Positions 21,955 to 29,284 of a DNA stretch of 55,545 nt are shown here, one piece after another. The notes under the pieces are model-generated. The model was not told the DNA's origin. It made no database searches and worked only from the letters and a program-made list of their open reading frames with translations. This DNA is from an uncultured Clostridia bacterium (GTDB lineage: Bacteria > Bacillota > Clostridia > Christensenellales > Borkfalkiaceae). The position numbers and the translations under genes were made by a program. Within the stretch, counting starts at the first letter, position 1; every line of letters starts with the position of its first letter. The DNA is taken from the NCBI GenBank assembly GCA_947624445.1, contig CANQKF010000009.1:1-55545 (forward strand), given 5' to 3'.

Positions 21955-23662
21955 AGCGGATCCCCGAGATACAGAATGCGAGAAGTGCGACGGCGCACAG
22001 AAGCAGGGTCGCGACGCCGCCCGTGAGCGCGAAATAGACGAGATAGCACAGGAGCAGCGCCGAGACCGTCTGGAGCGCCGCAAGCAGCGCCGCCCGCCCC
22101 ATACCGATCTCCCGCGCCGCCGCCGCAATCGCGGAGATGCAGGGCGAGCAGGTGAGCATGAACACGGAAAAAGCGCAGCCGCTCGCGCCGCCATAGGGGA
22201 AGCCGCCGAGCAGCATCGAGAGCGCCCCCGCGACGTTCTCCTTCGCGATGAGCCCCGAGAGCGCGGCATAGGCGATCCGCCAATCCGCCATGCCGACGGG
22301 CGCGAAGAGGAATTTCAAGCCGCCGCACAGGTGCGCGAGCATGCTCTCTTCGATCGGACAGAGCGCAAATCCCCCGTCGAAGGAGGAGAGCAGCCACGAG
22401 AGCAGCAGAAAGGCGAAGATCGTCGTCCCCACCTTTATTATAAACTGTTTGACCTGAAAGAGCAAGGATTTTGCGACAAAAAGGGGGCGGGGAAGTTGCA
22501 GGGGCGCGAGCTCCATGAGGAGGGGCGTGCGCTCCCCCCGCACGGCAAAGGCGACGAGGAAGGCGATCCCGATCCCCGCGGCGTAGAGAAGGAGAACGGC
22601 GGGGAAGGGGTCCTCGAAGAAGGACGCCGCGATCGCGAGGTACACGGGCAGTTTGGCGCTGCACGAGAGATAGGGCAGGCACAGGATCACTTTTTTACGG
22701 GAAACGCGGTCGAGGCCGCGCGTCGAAGTGATGGCGGCGGCGGTGCAGCCGAAGCCCATGAGGAGCGAAAAGACCGCCCGCCCCGAGAGCCCGAAGCGCG
22801 CCAGAAAGCCGTCGGTGAGGACAGCGAGACGGGACATGAGCCCGCTCTCTTCGAGCAGGAGGAGAAAGAAGTGCAGCAGGGTGATCTGCGGCAAAAAACA
22901 CAGGACGCCCCCCACGCTTTTCAGGATCCCGAAGCGCACGAAGCTGCAGAGTACGGGCGAGGAGATGCGGGCGGCGCGGCCGTCGAGGCGCCCGATCAGC
23001 CCATCGATCCCCCTCTTCATGAGATCCCCGGGGAAGCCCTTCGCGAACGTCATGAGAAAGGCGAAGAGAAGGAACAGCGCAAAGAGCGGCAACCCGCAGG
23101 CGTCGCGCAGGAGAATGCGGTCGACGCGGGGCAGTTCCTCCCGCGGCGGGCGAAAGACGCCCGAAAGCGTGCAATCGGGGGTCCCCGCAAGGCGCGCGGA
23201 GAGCAGTTCCCCCATCCGTGCCTTCAATCCCCGCGCGCCGCTGTCATAGACGGGAAAGCCGAGGCGGGCGGAGAGCGCGCTTTCCTCGAGCATGCCCCCC
23301 GCGCGGAGGAAGGATCTCTTCTTCGTAAGGACGAGCATGCACCGCCTGCCCTGCGCGTATTTCTTGATGAGCTGCACCGTGCGCGGAAGGGCGGCGTACT
23401 CCGAAACAAAGACGATCGCCGCGGGATGGGAGAGGATATACCTGTGAGCGAACCCCTCTTCCCTGCCGCCGCCCGCGCTTGCATACAGCCCGGGGAGATC
23501 GACGAACGTCACCGTTTTCGCCCCGACCTGTGTGCGTTTTTCGAGGGCGTCCACCGTGACGCCGTGCCAATTTCCGACGTGCGCGCCCGCGTGCGTCATG
23601 CGGTTGAAGAGCGTGGTCTTGCCCGCGTTCGGCGTCCCCACGAACAGGATCAGATCTTCCAA
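21707..23662 (-). CDS. feoB: FeoB-type ferrous iron transporter, shortened GTPase domain and run-on C-terminus
   Basis: A 651-residue frame. Residues 1-150 are a G domain with VGTPNAGKTTLFNRMT (P-loop), GVTVD (G2) and DLPGLYA (G3). The usual G4 guanine-specificity motif NxxD is missing: the matching strand reads LVLTKKRS. Membrane part: two Gate repeats with LPYLSCSAKLPVY and TCSPCISAIAAA, signature cysteines of Fe(II) permeases. The start is a TTG at 23662 with AAGGGG upstream, overlapping the feoA stop by 13 bases. The recognisable protein ends at about residue 570; the last ~80 residues (YRRKKLHPEGIHRRHR...) are Arg-rich and read through the pseudouridine synthase gene in another frame, so a lost stop or an indel is likely. 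Confidence 0.85.
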   Translation of the reverse strand: MEDLILFVGTPNAGKTTLFNRMTHAGAHVGNWHGVTVDALEKRTQVGAKTVTFVDLPGLYASAGGGREEGFAHRYILSHPAAIVFVSEYAALPRTVQLIKKYAQGRRCMLVLTKKRSFLRAGGMLEESALSARLGFPVYDSGARGLKARMGELLSARLAGTPDCTLSGVFRPPREELPRVDRILLRDACGLPLFALFLLFAFLMTFAKGFPGDLMKRGIDGLIGRLDGRAARISSPVLCSFVRFGILKSVGGVLCFLPQITLLHFFLLLLEESGLMSRLAVLTDGFLARFGLSGRAVFSLLMGFGCTAAAITSTRGLDRVSRKKVILCLPYLSCSAKLPVYLAIAASFFEDPFPAVLLLYAAGIGIAFLVAFAVRGERTPLLMELAPLQLPRPLFVAKSLLFQVKQFIIKVGTTIFAFLLLSWLLSSFDGGFALCPIEESMLAHLCGGLKFLFAPVGMADWRIAYAALSGLIAKENVAGALSMLLGGFPYGGASGCAFSVFMLTCSPCISAIAAAAREIGMGRAALLAALQTVSALLLCYLVYFALTGGVATLLLCAVALLAFCISGIRFERVYRRKKLHPEGIHRRHRSAGVALSAHAPEGAAGPRQRRKGGGERPSEGGGPRRLFPHPRAGGEGGVRDRLPRRKPHRRR

Positions 23663-23880
23663 ACGCTCACCCCTTGCGCGATCTCCCGCCCGAGCGCAAC
23701 GCACGTGCCCCCCGCGCCCACGACGAACGTCCTTTTGCGGGGCGAAACCTTATGGAGGAGGATGTGCCCGCCCGCGCAGATGCGGAAGGTCATGAGCCGC
23801 CCCCGCTGCTCCGCAGGAAGGTCCACTTTCAACACGATGGCGCGGTCGCCCCGCTTGAGATCGCAGATGTTCATATCCAT
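23650..23880 (-). CDS. feoA: FeoA-type SH3-like protein
   Basis: A 76-residue protein with the FeoA pattern: MDMNICDLKRGDRAIVLKVD, a central RLMTFRICAGGHILLHKVSPRKRTFVVG where FeoA has its GLxPGxxV loop, and GGTCVALGREIAQGVSVWKI. It should bind the cytoplasmic side of FeoB and support iron uptake. The two genes overlap. ATGs at 23880 and 23874 are both possible; neither has a Shine-Dalgarno sequence, because a hairpin ends four bases before 23880. Confidence 0.8.
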   Translation of the reverse strand: MDMNICDLKRGDRAIVLKVDLPAEQRGRLMTFRICAGGHILLHKVSPRKRTFVVGAGGTCVALGREIAQGVSVWKI

Positions 23881-23884
23881 AGAA

Positions 23885-23919
23885 AATGCGGAAGGGACAA
23901 CGTTTATGCCCTTCCGCAT
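23885..23919. terminator. long hairpin between the DUF378 gene and feoA
   Basis: ATGCGGAAGGG and CCCTTCCGCAT form a perfect 11-bp stem with a 13-base loop; to the right (plus strand) GCTC and T8 follow, on the minus strand ATTTTCT follows. It ends just before the feoA ATG, so it is either the terminator of the upstream small membrane protein gene or a regulatory hairpin of feoA. Confidence 0.6.
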
Positions 23920-23935
23920 GCTCTTTTTTTTGCGT

Positions 23936-24175
23936 TCAGTTCGCTTCGCGGACCACGCGGTTGCCCCGAAGTTTGAGGGCGCCGTTCGTGATGATCGGCG
24001 AGATGATGAGCCAGACCGCAGCCAGCGCGATGAGCGAATAGATGATGATCGCGCCGATCGCGCGGGGCCCCTGAAAGATCGCAGAGACCAGGTTGAAGTT
24101 GAAGATCCCGAAGAGACCCCAGTTGAGCGCGCCCGTGAGCACGAGCACATAAGCAATGAGATTTGCAATGACCAT
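23936..24175 (-). CDS. small DUF378-family membrane protein
   Basis: A 79-residue protein with two membrane spans: NLIAYVLVLTGALNWGLFGI, whose GALNWG motif is typical of DUF378 (YuzA-like) proteins, and IIIYSLIALAAVWLIISPII. A basic C-terminus (KLRGNRVVREAN) should be cytoplasmic. Function unknown. The ATG at 24175 has GGAGGT seven bases upstream. It reads towards feoAB but is separated from them by a strong hairpin. Confidence 0.8.
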   Translation of the reverse strand: MVIANLIAYVLVLTGALNWGLFGIFNFNLVSAIFQGPRAIGAIIIYSLIALAAVWLIISPIITNGALKLRGNRVVREAN

Positions 24176-24230
24176 TGTGATACCTCCGAGCGTAGCATGT
24201 GCATTGCGCCGCGGATTATTCTGCGCACGG

Positions 24231-24256
24231 AAAAACGCCCCGCAAAACGCGGGGCG
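24231..24256 (-). terminator. terminator of the 834-residue surface protein gene
   Basis: CGCCCCGC, loop AAAAC, GCGGGGCG; on the minus strand the stem is followed by TTTTT, 26 bases after the stop at 24282. Confidence 0.85.
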
Positions 24257-24281
24257 CTCGGTACCAAAAAACCGTGGGACG

Positions 24282-26786
24282 TTATTCGTCCTTCTTCTCT
24301 TTGTCGCTCTTCTTGCCCTTAAGTTTCCCGAGGTCGATCTCCTCGACCGTCTTTTCCGTCGGGTTGACGATGAAGAGCACGACCACCGCGACTGCGAGCA
24401 CCGCGGCGACGGCGAAGCAGATGATGGCGAACAGGTTGTCCTGCAACCAGCGGGATTGATAGGGCATGCTGTCGATCGCGTTGACGACTTCGATCGCCTG
24501 GTACGACGACGCCACAACGCCGGGCAGCGAAGCGTCGGTGACGCTGATCTTCACGAAGTAGATGGTGCTCAACTGCGGGCAGAAGGAGAGCGCGCTGTCG
24601 GGATCCCAACGGTAGGCGTTATCGGTCTTGTCCCATTCGTCGTCGTTCTCGGAGACCTTATCGTTGTAGGGATCGATCTTGATCAGGCACGCTTCAAGCC
24701 AAGGCTCGAGCTCGCCCTCGGAGCCAGAGAGCAATTCGACGATCGCGTCGTAGTTGGCGTTTTTATCGGCGGGGACCGCAGACTTATCGAGGCGGTAGAG
24801 CTCGTAATCGGTCTTGTAGCCCGAGAGCGCGATGACAGTGAAGCTCGAAACGGAGTAGGTGCGGTCGCGGAAGCCCTGTGTCTGCCTGCCCGCGTCCTCG
24901 ATGGAGGGACCGTCGTATCCCACAAAGAAGTGGAATTCGGGGATCCCCTCGATGTCCCAGATGTTGGAGGAGGAGAGCGTAACGAGCTCGCCGTTCTCAT
25001 CATAGTACTTCATCGCGTTGCTCGCGGAATCCTGCGCGAGGATGCGGAAACGGTATTCGCCGCGTTCATCGACTTCGAAGCGGAGATTGTTGTAGCGCAA
25101 AGAAGTCGCGCTCGAAGCGGTGCCGTCCGCCGCCGTGCCGGGCTTGTAGTAGTAGACGGTGAAGCGGAGATTGCGGTAGTCGGCGCTGTCGCTCCCGATC
25201 AGCCCGCGGAGCGAGGGAAGATAGATGTAGGCGCCGTCGCCCGCGCTCACGTTCTCGGCAGCCTTCTCGAGTTCTTCCTGATAGGCTTCGGCGGCCGCCG
25301 TGGCACTTTCGGAGACGAGGTTGGTCTTGGTCCCCTCATCGGCGGTGACGCCGAAATAGGCGGGATCCTTGGCCTCGAGATCGACGAGCAGATAATCGAA
25401 CTTGTTGGATTCCTGCAATTTGAGTTCGTCGCGGGAAGCGCCGCAGAGCGTATCGGTATCCGTCTCGTCGTCGTGCCCCGTCACGTGCGGGCAGGTCCAG
25501 CTCTCGGCAAAGCCCGCATAGTCCTCTTGGGAATACGTCGTTCCGCACTTGGAGCAGACGTACTGCGCGGCATAGTCCTCGTTGCCGAGCGTCGCGACGA
25601 CGCTCTCGTTCGCGGCGTACCACGTGAGATAGACGTAATAATCGGTATGCGTCCCGTCGTTGAGCAGGAAGCGAATCGAGACATACCCCTTCTCCTCGCC
25701 GAGGTCGTTCGGGGGCATGAAGAACGTCGAGGTCGTGAGCGGCGAATAGTCGTTGTCCGTCGTCTCGCTCGGTTTGAGGTAATTGCCGTCCTTGTCCGTC
25801 GTAAGCATGTAGTAGCTGCGGGTCGTGTTGACGGAGTCGTCGAGCACGTCGATCGCCTCGTAGGTGAGGCTGAAGCGCTGCCCGAGGCGGAAGGAATAGA
25901 CGGCCTCGTTGAGCACGAGCGCGGGAACTTCGGTGTCCTCGACGCGCCCGTCGCTGTTCAATTCGAAGCTCTGCCCGTTGAGGGAGAGCATTTGGAGTTT
26001 CTGTTCGAACGTTTCATCCGCGTCCTCGCCGAAGGTCGCCTCGAACGTCATGGGCGTCTGCGGAGTGGTCGCCGCGGAGGAGCGGTATTCGAGGAAATAG
26101 CCGCCGATGTTGGTGAGGCAGCCGAGATAGACGGGCGCCTCGCTGCCGACGGTGAGATACAGCGCGAACTCGCCGATCTTGCAGGCTTCGGTGCCCTCTG
26201 CCGCGGGCTTCTCTTCGCTGACCGTGAATTTGAGCACGGCGTTGCGGTCCACGATCGCCTTCGCGGGGACTTCGACGGTGTTGTTCTCCTCTTCGTCGTA
26301 TTCCGCGTTGTGCAGCACGACGGTGAGCGCGCCCTCTTTGTATTCAAAGACGATGGCGTTGGTCGCCTTGCCGTCTTTGGAGATGTTCTCCTCGGCGCTC
26401 TCGAAGCTCAACGTGAGCTTGTTGAGGGCGTTCGTGAAGGACGGGAAGCGCATCGCCATCTCGAAATATCTCGCCTTCGCGGGATTGGCGAGCGCACTCT
26501 CGGCTTCGGGATCCGCCTCGTACCACTTCAGCGCGAGGTCGCGGCGGTAGAACACCTTGCCGCCCTTGCGGAACGTGAATTCGACGCAGGAAGCTTCCTC
26601 CCCCTCCGCCGTGCTCGCACCGACCGTTCCGCCCGTCCCCTCCGAAAAGACCGAGGAGGGCGCGTAGGTCAACGCGTACGCACCGAGCCGCACGAACGGC
26701 GTGGCGCCGATTGCAAGGATCAGCGCGAGAAGAAATATCGCTGCCAGAGAAAGGATCGCGATCCAACGGGATTTGAGTCTACTCAT
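24282..26786 (-). CDS. large secreted protein with C-terminal membrane anchor, unknown function
   Basis: An 834-residue protein. Residues 1-30 are an export signal or anchor (RWIAILSLAAIFLLALILAIG). The long outer part is acidic and beta-rich with no clear family. Around residue 410-450 there is a rubredoxin- or zinc-ribbon-like cluster (YVCSKCGTTY ... WTCPH ... TLCGASRDEL), odd for an exported protein. Near the C-terminus come a membrane span (LFAIICFAVAAVLAVAVVVLFIV) and a charged tail ending KSDKEKKDE, so the C-terminus is in the cytoplasm. There is no LPXTG motif. The ATG at 26786 is chosen because GGAG is eight bases upstream; ATG at 26792 is too close to it. The architecture matches the two giant proteins at 37864-46339. 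Confidence 0.75.
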   Translation of the reverse strand: MSRLKSRWIAILSLAAIFLLALILAIGATPFVRLGAYALTYAPSSVFSEGTGGTVGASTAEGEEASCVEFTFRKGGKVFYRRDLALKWYEADPEAESALANPAKARYFEMAMRFPSFTNALNKLTLSFESAEENISKDGKATNAIVFEYKEGALTVVLHNAEYDEEENNTVEVPAKAIVDRNAVLKFTVSEEKPAAEGTEACKIGEFALYLTVGSEAPVYLGCLTNIGGYFLEYRSSAATTPQTPMTFEATFGEDADETFEQKLQMLSLNGQSFELNSDGRVEDTEVPALVLNEAVYSFRLGQRFSLTYEAIDVLDDSVNTTRSYYMLTTDKDGNYLKPSETTDNDYSPLTTSTFFMPPNDLGEEKGYVSIRFLLNDGTHTDYYVYLTWYAANESVVATLGNEDYAAQYVCSKCGTTYSQEDYAGFAESWTCPHVTGHDDETDTDTLCGASRDELKLQESNKFDYLLVDLEAKDPAYFGVTADEGTKTNLVSESATAAAEAYQEELEKAAENVSAGDGAYIYLPSLRGLIGSDSADYRNLRFTVYYYKPGTAADGTASSATSLRYNNLRFEVDERGEYRFRILAQDSASNAMKYYDENGELVTLSSSNIWDIEGIPEFHFFVGYDGPSIEDAGRQTQGFRDRTYSVSSFTVIALSGYKTDYELYRLDKSAVPADKNANYDAIVELLSGSEGELEPWLEACLIKIDPYNDKVSENDDEWDKTDNAYRWDPDSALSFCPQLSTIYFVKISVTDASLPGVVASSYQAIEVVNAIDSMPYQSRWLQDNLFAIICFAVAAVLAVAVVVLFIVNPTEKTVEEIDLGKLKGKKSDKEKKDE

Positions 26787-26842
26787 GTGCATTGCTCCAA
26801 CGGGCGCAAAGGCCCGATTTGTTTTTCAAAATAACTCTTTAT

Positions 26843-26871
26843 ATTTTACACTTATTTTCCGCACACGTCAA
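26843..26871 (-). promoter_or_regulatory. promoter of the 834-residue surface protein gene
   Basis: TTGACG (26866-26871), 17-base spacer, TAAAAT (26843-26848) on the minus strand. The ~50-base leader holds a small hairpin CGGGC-CTTTGC-GCCCG (26804-26819) just before the ribosome binding site. Confidence 0.7.
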
Positions 26872-26938
26872 GCGGTATCGCGCGTTTTTGCGAGAAAATA
26901 TAATTTTTACGCAATTTTCGGGCGAATTTTTGCCTCCG

Positions 26939-27643
26939 CTACGCGGGCACGATCACGGGATCCAGCTCGAACGCCTTCCACGGCGCCTCCTGCGGGGGTT
27001 CCGCCACGAAGCGCATGCGCTCCTTCGTGACGGGATGGGAGAAGGAGAGCGAATAGGCGAAGAGCGCGAGCTTGCCCTTCTGCGCCTTTTCTCCGCCGTA
27101 GCGCATGTCGCCGAACACGGGATGGGAGATGCCCGCCATCTGCACGCGGATCTGGTGGCTCCTGCCCGTGTGCAGTTCGATCTCGGCGAACGCGAGCCCG
27201 CCCTTCTCTTCGAGAATGCGGTAGTCGAGCACGGCGAGTTTGGCGCCGTCGGTCCCCTGCGTGGAGAGATAGACGGTGTTGTTCACGGGGTTCTTTTTGA
27301 GCCAATGCGTGAGCCGCCCCTGCTTTTCGTGGGGGGCGCCGACGAGAACGGCGAGATAGCGCTTCTCGAAATCGCCCGATTTCATCTGCGCGGCCAGCCG
27401 CGAGGCCGCCTTGCTCGTCTTGGCAAAGACCATCACGCCCCCCGTGGGGCGGTCGAGCCTGTGCACGAGCCCCAAAAAGACGTTCCCGGGCTTCTCGTAT
27501 TTCACGCGGAGATACGCTTTGAGGAGATCGAGCAGGTTTTCGTCGCCGCTGTCATCGGGACAAGAGGCGAGATTCTGCGCTTTGAGGACGACGAGCAGAT
27601 GGTTGTCCTCGTAGAGAATGGTCGGTTCATAGCTTTCAAGCAT
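26939..27643 (-). CDS. RluA-family pseudouridine synthase (second copy)
   Basis: A 234-residue pseudouridine synthase without an S4 domain. Motifs: LYEDNHLLVVLKAQNL, LVHRLDRPTGGVMVFAKTSKAA (catalytic Asp in HRLD), FAEIELHTGRSHQIRVQMAGISHPVFGD. Its ATG at 27643 overlaps the end of the upstream methyltransferase by eight bases, so the two RNA-modifying enzymes are made together. It is shorter and distinct in sequence from the synthase at 21151-21954. Target nucleotide unknown. Confidence 0.88.
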   Translation of the reverse strand: MLESYEPTILYEDNHLLVVLKAQNLASCPDDSGDENLLDLLKAYLRVKYEKPGNVFLGLVHRLDRPTGGVMVFAKTSKAASRLAAQMKSGDFEKRYLAVLVGAPHEKQGRLTHWLKKNPVNNTVYLSTQGTDGAKLAVLDYRILEEKGGLAFAEIELHTGRSHQIRVQMAGISHPVFGDMRYGGEKAQKGKLALFAYSLSFSHPVTKERMRFVAEPPQEAPWKAFELDPVIVPA

Positions 27644-28496
27644 GGATATACATTCCTCCCGCGCCGCACGGCAGCGCGATGCCTTCCTCCGTCGGGAGCC
27701 CAACTTCGTATGCCTCGATCCTCCCCGCTCTTCCCCGCAGGGCGAGGGTGAGGATGTTCCCGAGCACGGTGGGTTGCAATCCCGTCGTGTAACTGTTGAT
27801 GAGAAAAAAGAGCGCATCCTCCGAGAGCAGCCCCGCGCAGAGCTCGACGAAGGGATAGAGCTCGGTCTCGAGCTTCCACATCTCGCCGCCCGGCCCCCTG
27901 CCGTAGGAGGGGGGGTCCATCACGATCCCGTCGTAACGGTTGCCGCGGCGGAGTTCGCGGAGGACAAACTTCTTGCAGTCGTCGACGATGTAGCGGATGC
28001 CGCTCGGAATGCCCGAGAGGCGCGCGTTCTCGCCCGCCCGTTCGACCATGCCCTTCGCGGCGTCGACATGCACGACCTCCGCCCCCGCCTTGGCGAGCGC
28101 GACCGTCGCCCCGCCCGTGTAGGCGAAGAGGTTGAGGATCTTCACGGGACGGGACGCCCCCTTCACGAGGGCGCACATCCGCTCCCAGTTGACCGCCTGC
28201 TCGGGGAAGAGCCCCGTGTGCTTGAACCCCATGGGCTTCACGCGGAACACGAGATCGCGGTAGGCGATATTCCAGCTCTCGGGCATAGTCTTGCGGATCT
28301 CCCACGCCCCGCCCCCGCGTTCGCTGCGGCGGTAGACGGCATGCACCGAAGGATCGGAAAAGAGATCCCGCTGCGCGCACCAGATGACCTGCGGATCGGG
28401 GCGGAGCAAGACGATCTCCCCCCACCGCTCGAGCTTGTAGCCGTCGCCCGTCGCGAGCACGGCGAATTCTTTCCATCCGTCCGCCAAACGCATCAT
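27636..28496 (-). CDS. class I SAM-dependent RNA methyltransferase (RlmI/RlmK-like)
   Basis: A 286-residue methyltransferase of the COG1092 type. GLFPEQAVNWERM, then SAM-binding ILNLFAYTGGATVALAKAGAEVVHVDAA, and the catalytic-type VMDPPSYGRGPGGEMWKLE. These enzymes usually make m5C or m7G/m2G in rRNA; the exact target cannot be read. No PUA domain is present at the N-terminus. Start: ATG at 28496 (another at 28493); TATAAT lies six bases upstream, so the message is probably leaderless and the longer open frame to 28643 is excluded. It is followed by the pseudouridine synthase in an overlapping pair. Confidence 0.85.
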   Translation of the reverse strand: MMRLADGWKEFAVLATGDGYKLERWGEIVLLRPDPQVIWCAQRDLFSDPSVHAVYRRSERGGGAWEIRKTMPESWNIAYRDLVFRVKPMGFKHTGLFPEQAVNWERMCALVKGASRPVKILNLFAYTGGATVALAKAGAEVVHVDAAKGMVERAGENARLSGIPSGIRYIVDDCKKFVLRELRRGNRYDGIVMDPPSYGRGPGGEMWKLETELYPFVELCAGLLSEDALFFLINSYTTGLQPTVLGNILTLALRGRAGRIEAYEVGLPTEEGIALPCGAGGMYIHA

Positions 28497-28502
28497 GGGT
28501 CT

Positions 28503-28531
28503 ATTATAATGGATTTGCGCGCGTTTGTAAA
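28503..28531 (-). promoter_or_regulatory. promoter of the methyltransferase/pseudouridine synthase pair, probably leaderless
   Basis: Minus-strand TTTACA (28526-28531), 17-base spacer, perfect TATAAT (28503-28508); start codon at 28496. Confidence 0.75.
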
Positions 28532-28779
28532 GTAAAACGCCCCGCCACACGAAAATTTCGCGCGTTCCGCAAAAGATTTTCTTTTTCCGCTTCCCGCGGG
28601 GTGCAGAGCAACGTCGGCCGCAAGCCGCGGGGCGCCCGCGCATAGGGGAAACGTTGCGGAAAAGAAGCCTCGCGGAAACTGCGGGGCTTCTTTCGGTATT
28701 GGAACAAAACGGCGGGGGACGTACATCGTTTTTTATGTTCGCCCGCCCCTCCGCGGCGCACGAAGTAGACCTTTCTAAA

Positions 28780-28859
28780 TTGTCATGTCGACCGAAGGCG
28801 TAGCCGAAGTGGAGACATCTCTAATTTGTCATGTCGATCGTAGTCGAGACATCTCTACC
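28780..28859. repeat. two tandem copies of a GTCATGTCGA...GAGACATCTCT repeat
   Basis: Copy 1 (28780-28822) reads TTGTCATGTCGACCGAAG ... GTGGAGACATCTCT; copy 2 (28823-28859) keeps TTGTCATGTCGATCG and GAGACATCTCT but lacks the middle. The ends are partly complementary (GTC...GAGAC), so each unit can fold back. Confidence 0.7.
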
Positions 28860-28872
28860 TTATTTTGAGATT

Positions 28873-28957
28873 ACTACTTCGCCTGCGGCTCGTGCCAACC
28901 TTAGTATAAAAATAGAAGCCTCGGTTAGGGCGACTTCGCTTCGCTCGAAATGACAGG
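28873..28957 (-). repeat. intergenic repeat family B, copy 1 (minus orientation)
   Basis: Reverse complement carries GCGAAGTCGCCC, GAGGCTTCTATTTTTATAC and GGCACGAGCCGCAGGCGAAG, matching the order of blocks in the other copies though more diverged. The shared core is GGCTTCTATT...GCACGAGC. Confidence 0.6.
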
Positions 28958-28974
28958 GCGGACTACTCTTTGCT

Positions 28975-29066
28975 TGAAATGACTTGTGTGCCTCTGCGGG
29001 ACGTTCCCCCCCATCCGTCACGGCTGCGCCGTGCCACCCTCCCCCCAATGGGGGTAGGGCTTGGGG
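28975..29066 (+). repeat. intergenic repeat family A, short copy
   Basis: Blocks GTGTGCCTCTGCGGGACGTT, CCATCCGTCACGGCTGCGCC, GTGCCACC and GGGGGTAGGGCTTGGGG appear in the same order as at 37454-37640. Here the GTGCCACC and CCCCCCAATGGGG blocks are directly joined; the other copy has about 97 extra bases between them. Confidence 0.75.
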
Positions 29067-29149
29067 TTCACCCTCCGTCACCGTTAAACTGCGGAGAAGC
29101 AAGCAAGACAAGGAGAACGAGCATTTCCGCAGGGAGCGTACTAAAATGT

Positions 29150-29222
29150 ACGTGACCACCCCGAGCGCGGCTTCTATTTGTGCACAAAGCTCGGCACGAG
29201 CCGTAGGCGAAGTAGGAAAGCA
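29150..29222 (+). repeat. intergenic repeat family B, copy 2
   Basis: ACCCCGAGCGCGGCTTCTAT, TTGTGCACAAAGC and TCGGCACGAGCCGTAGGCGA. It lies 63 bases beyond the GH51 stop and is inverted with respect to the copy on the other side of that gene. Confidence 0.75.
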
Positions 29223-29284
29223 CAGTTCGACGTAGTATTGCACCGCTTATCCGCAGTTCGCCCGTACGCAGTCCAAACAAGCAA

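Larger units (their letters stand above)
28532..29284. other. intergenic region built of repeat copies, no gene seen
   Basis: About 750 bases between the methyltransferase promoter and the GH51 gene. It contains two tandem GTCATGTCGA-type repeats (28780-28859), an inverted and a direct copy of the ~75-90 bp intergenic repeat (28873-28957 and 29150-29222), and another repeat block shared with 37.5 kb (28975-29066). Open frames here are short and follow the repeats, not genes. Confidence 0.6.
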
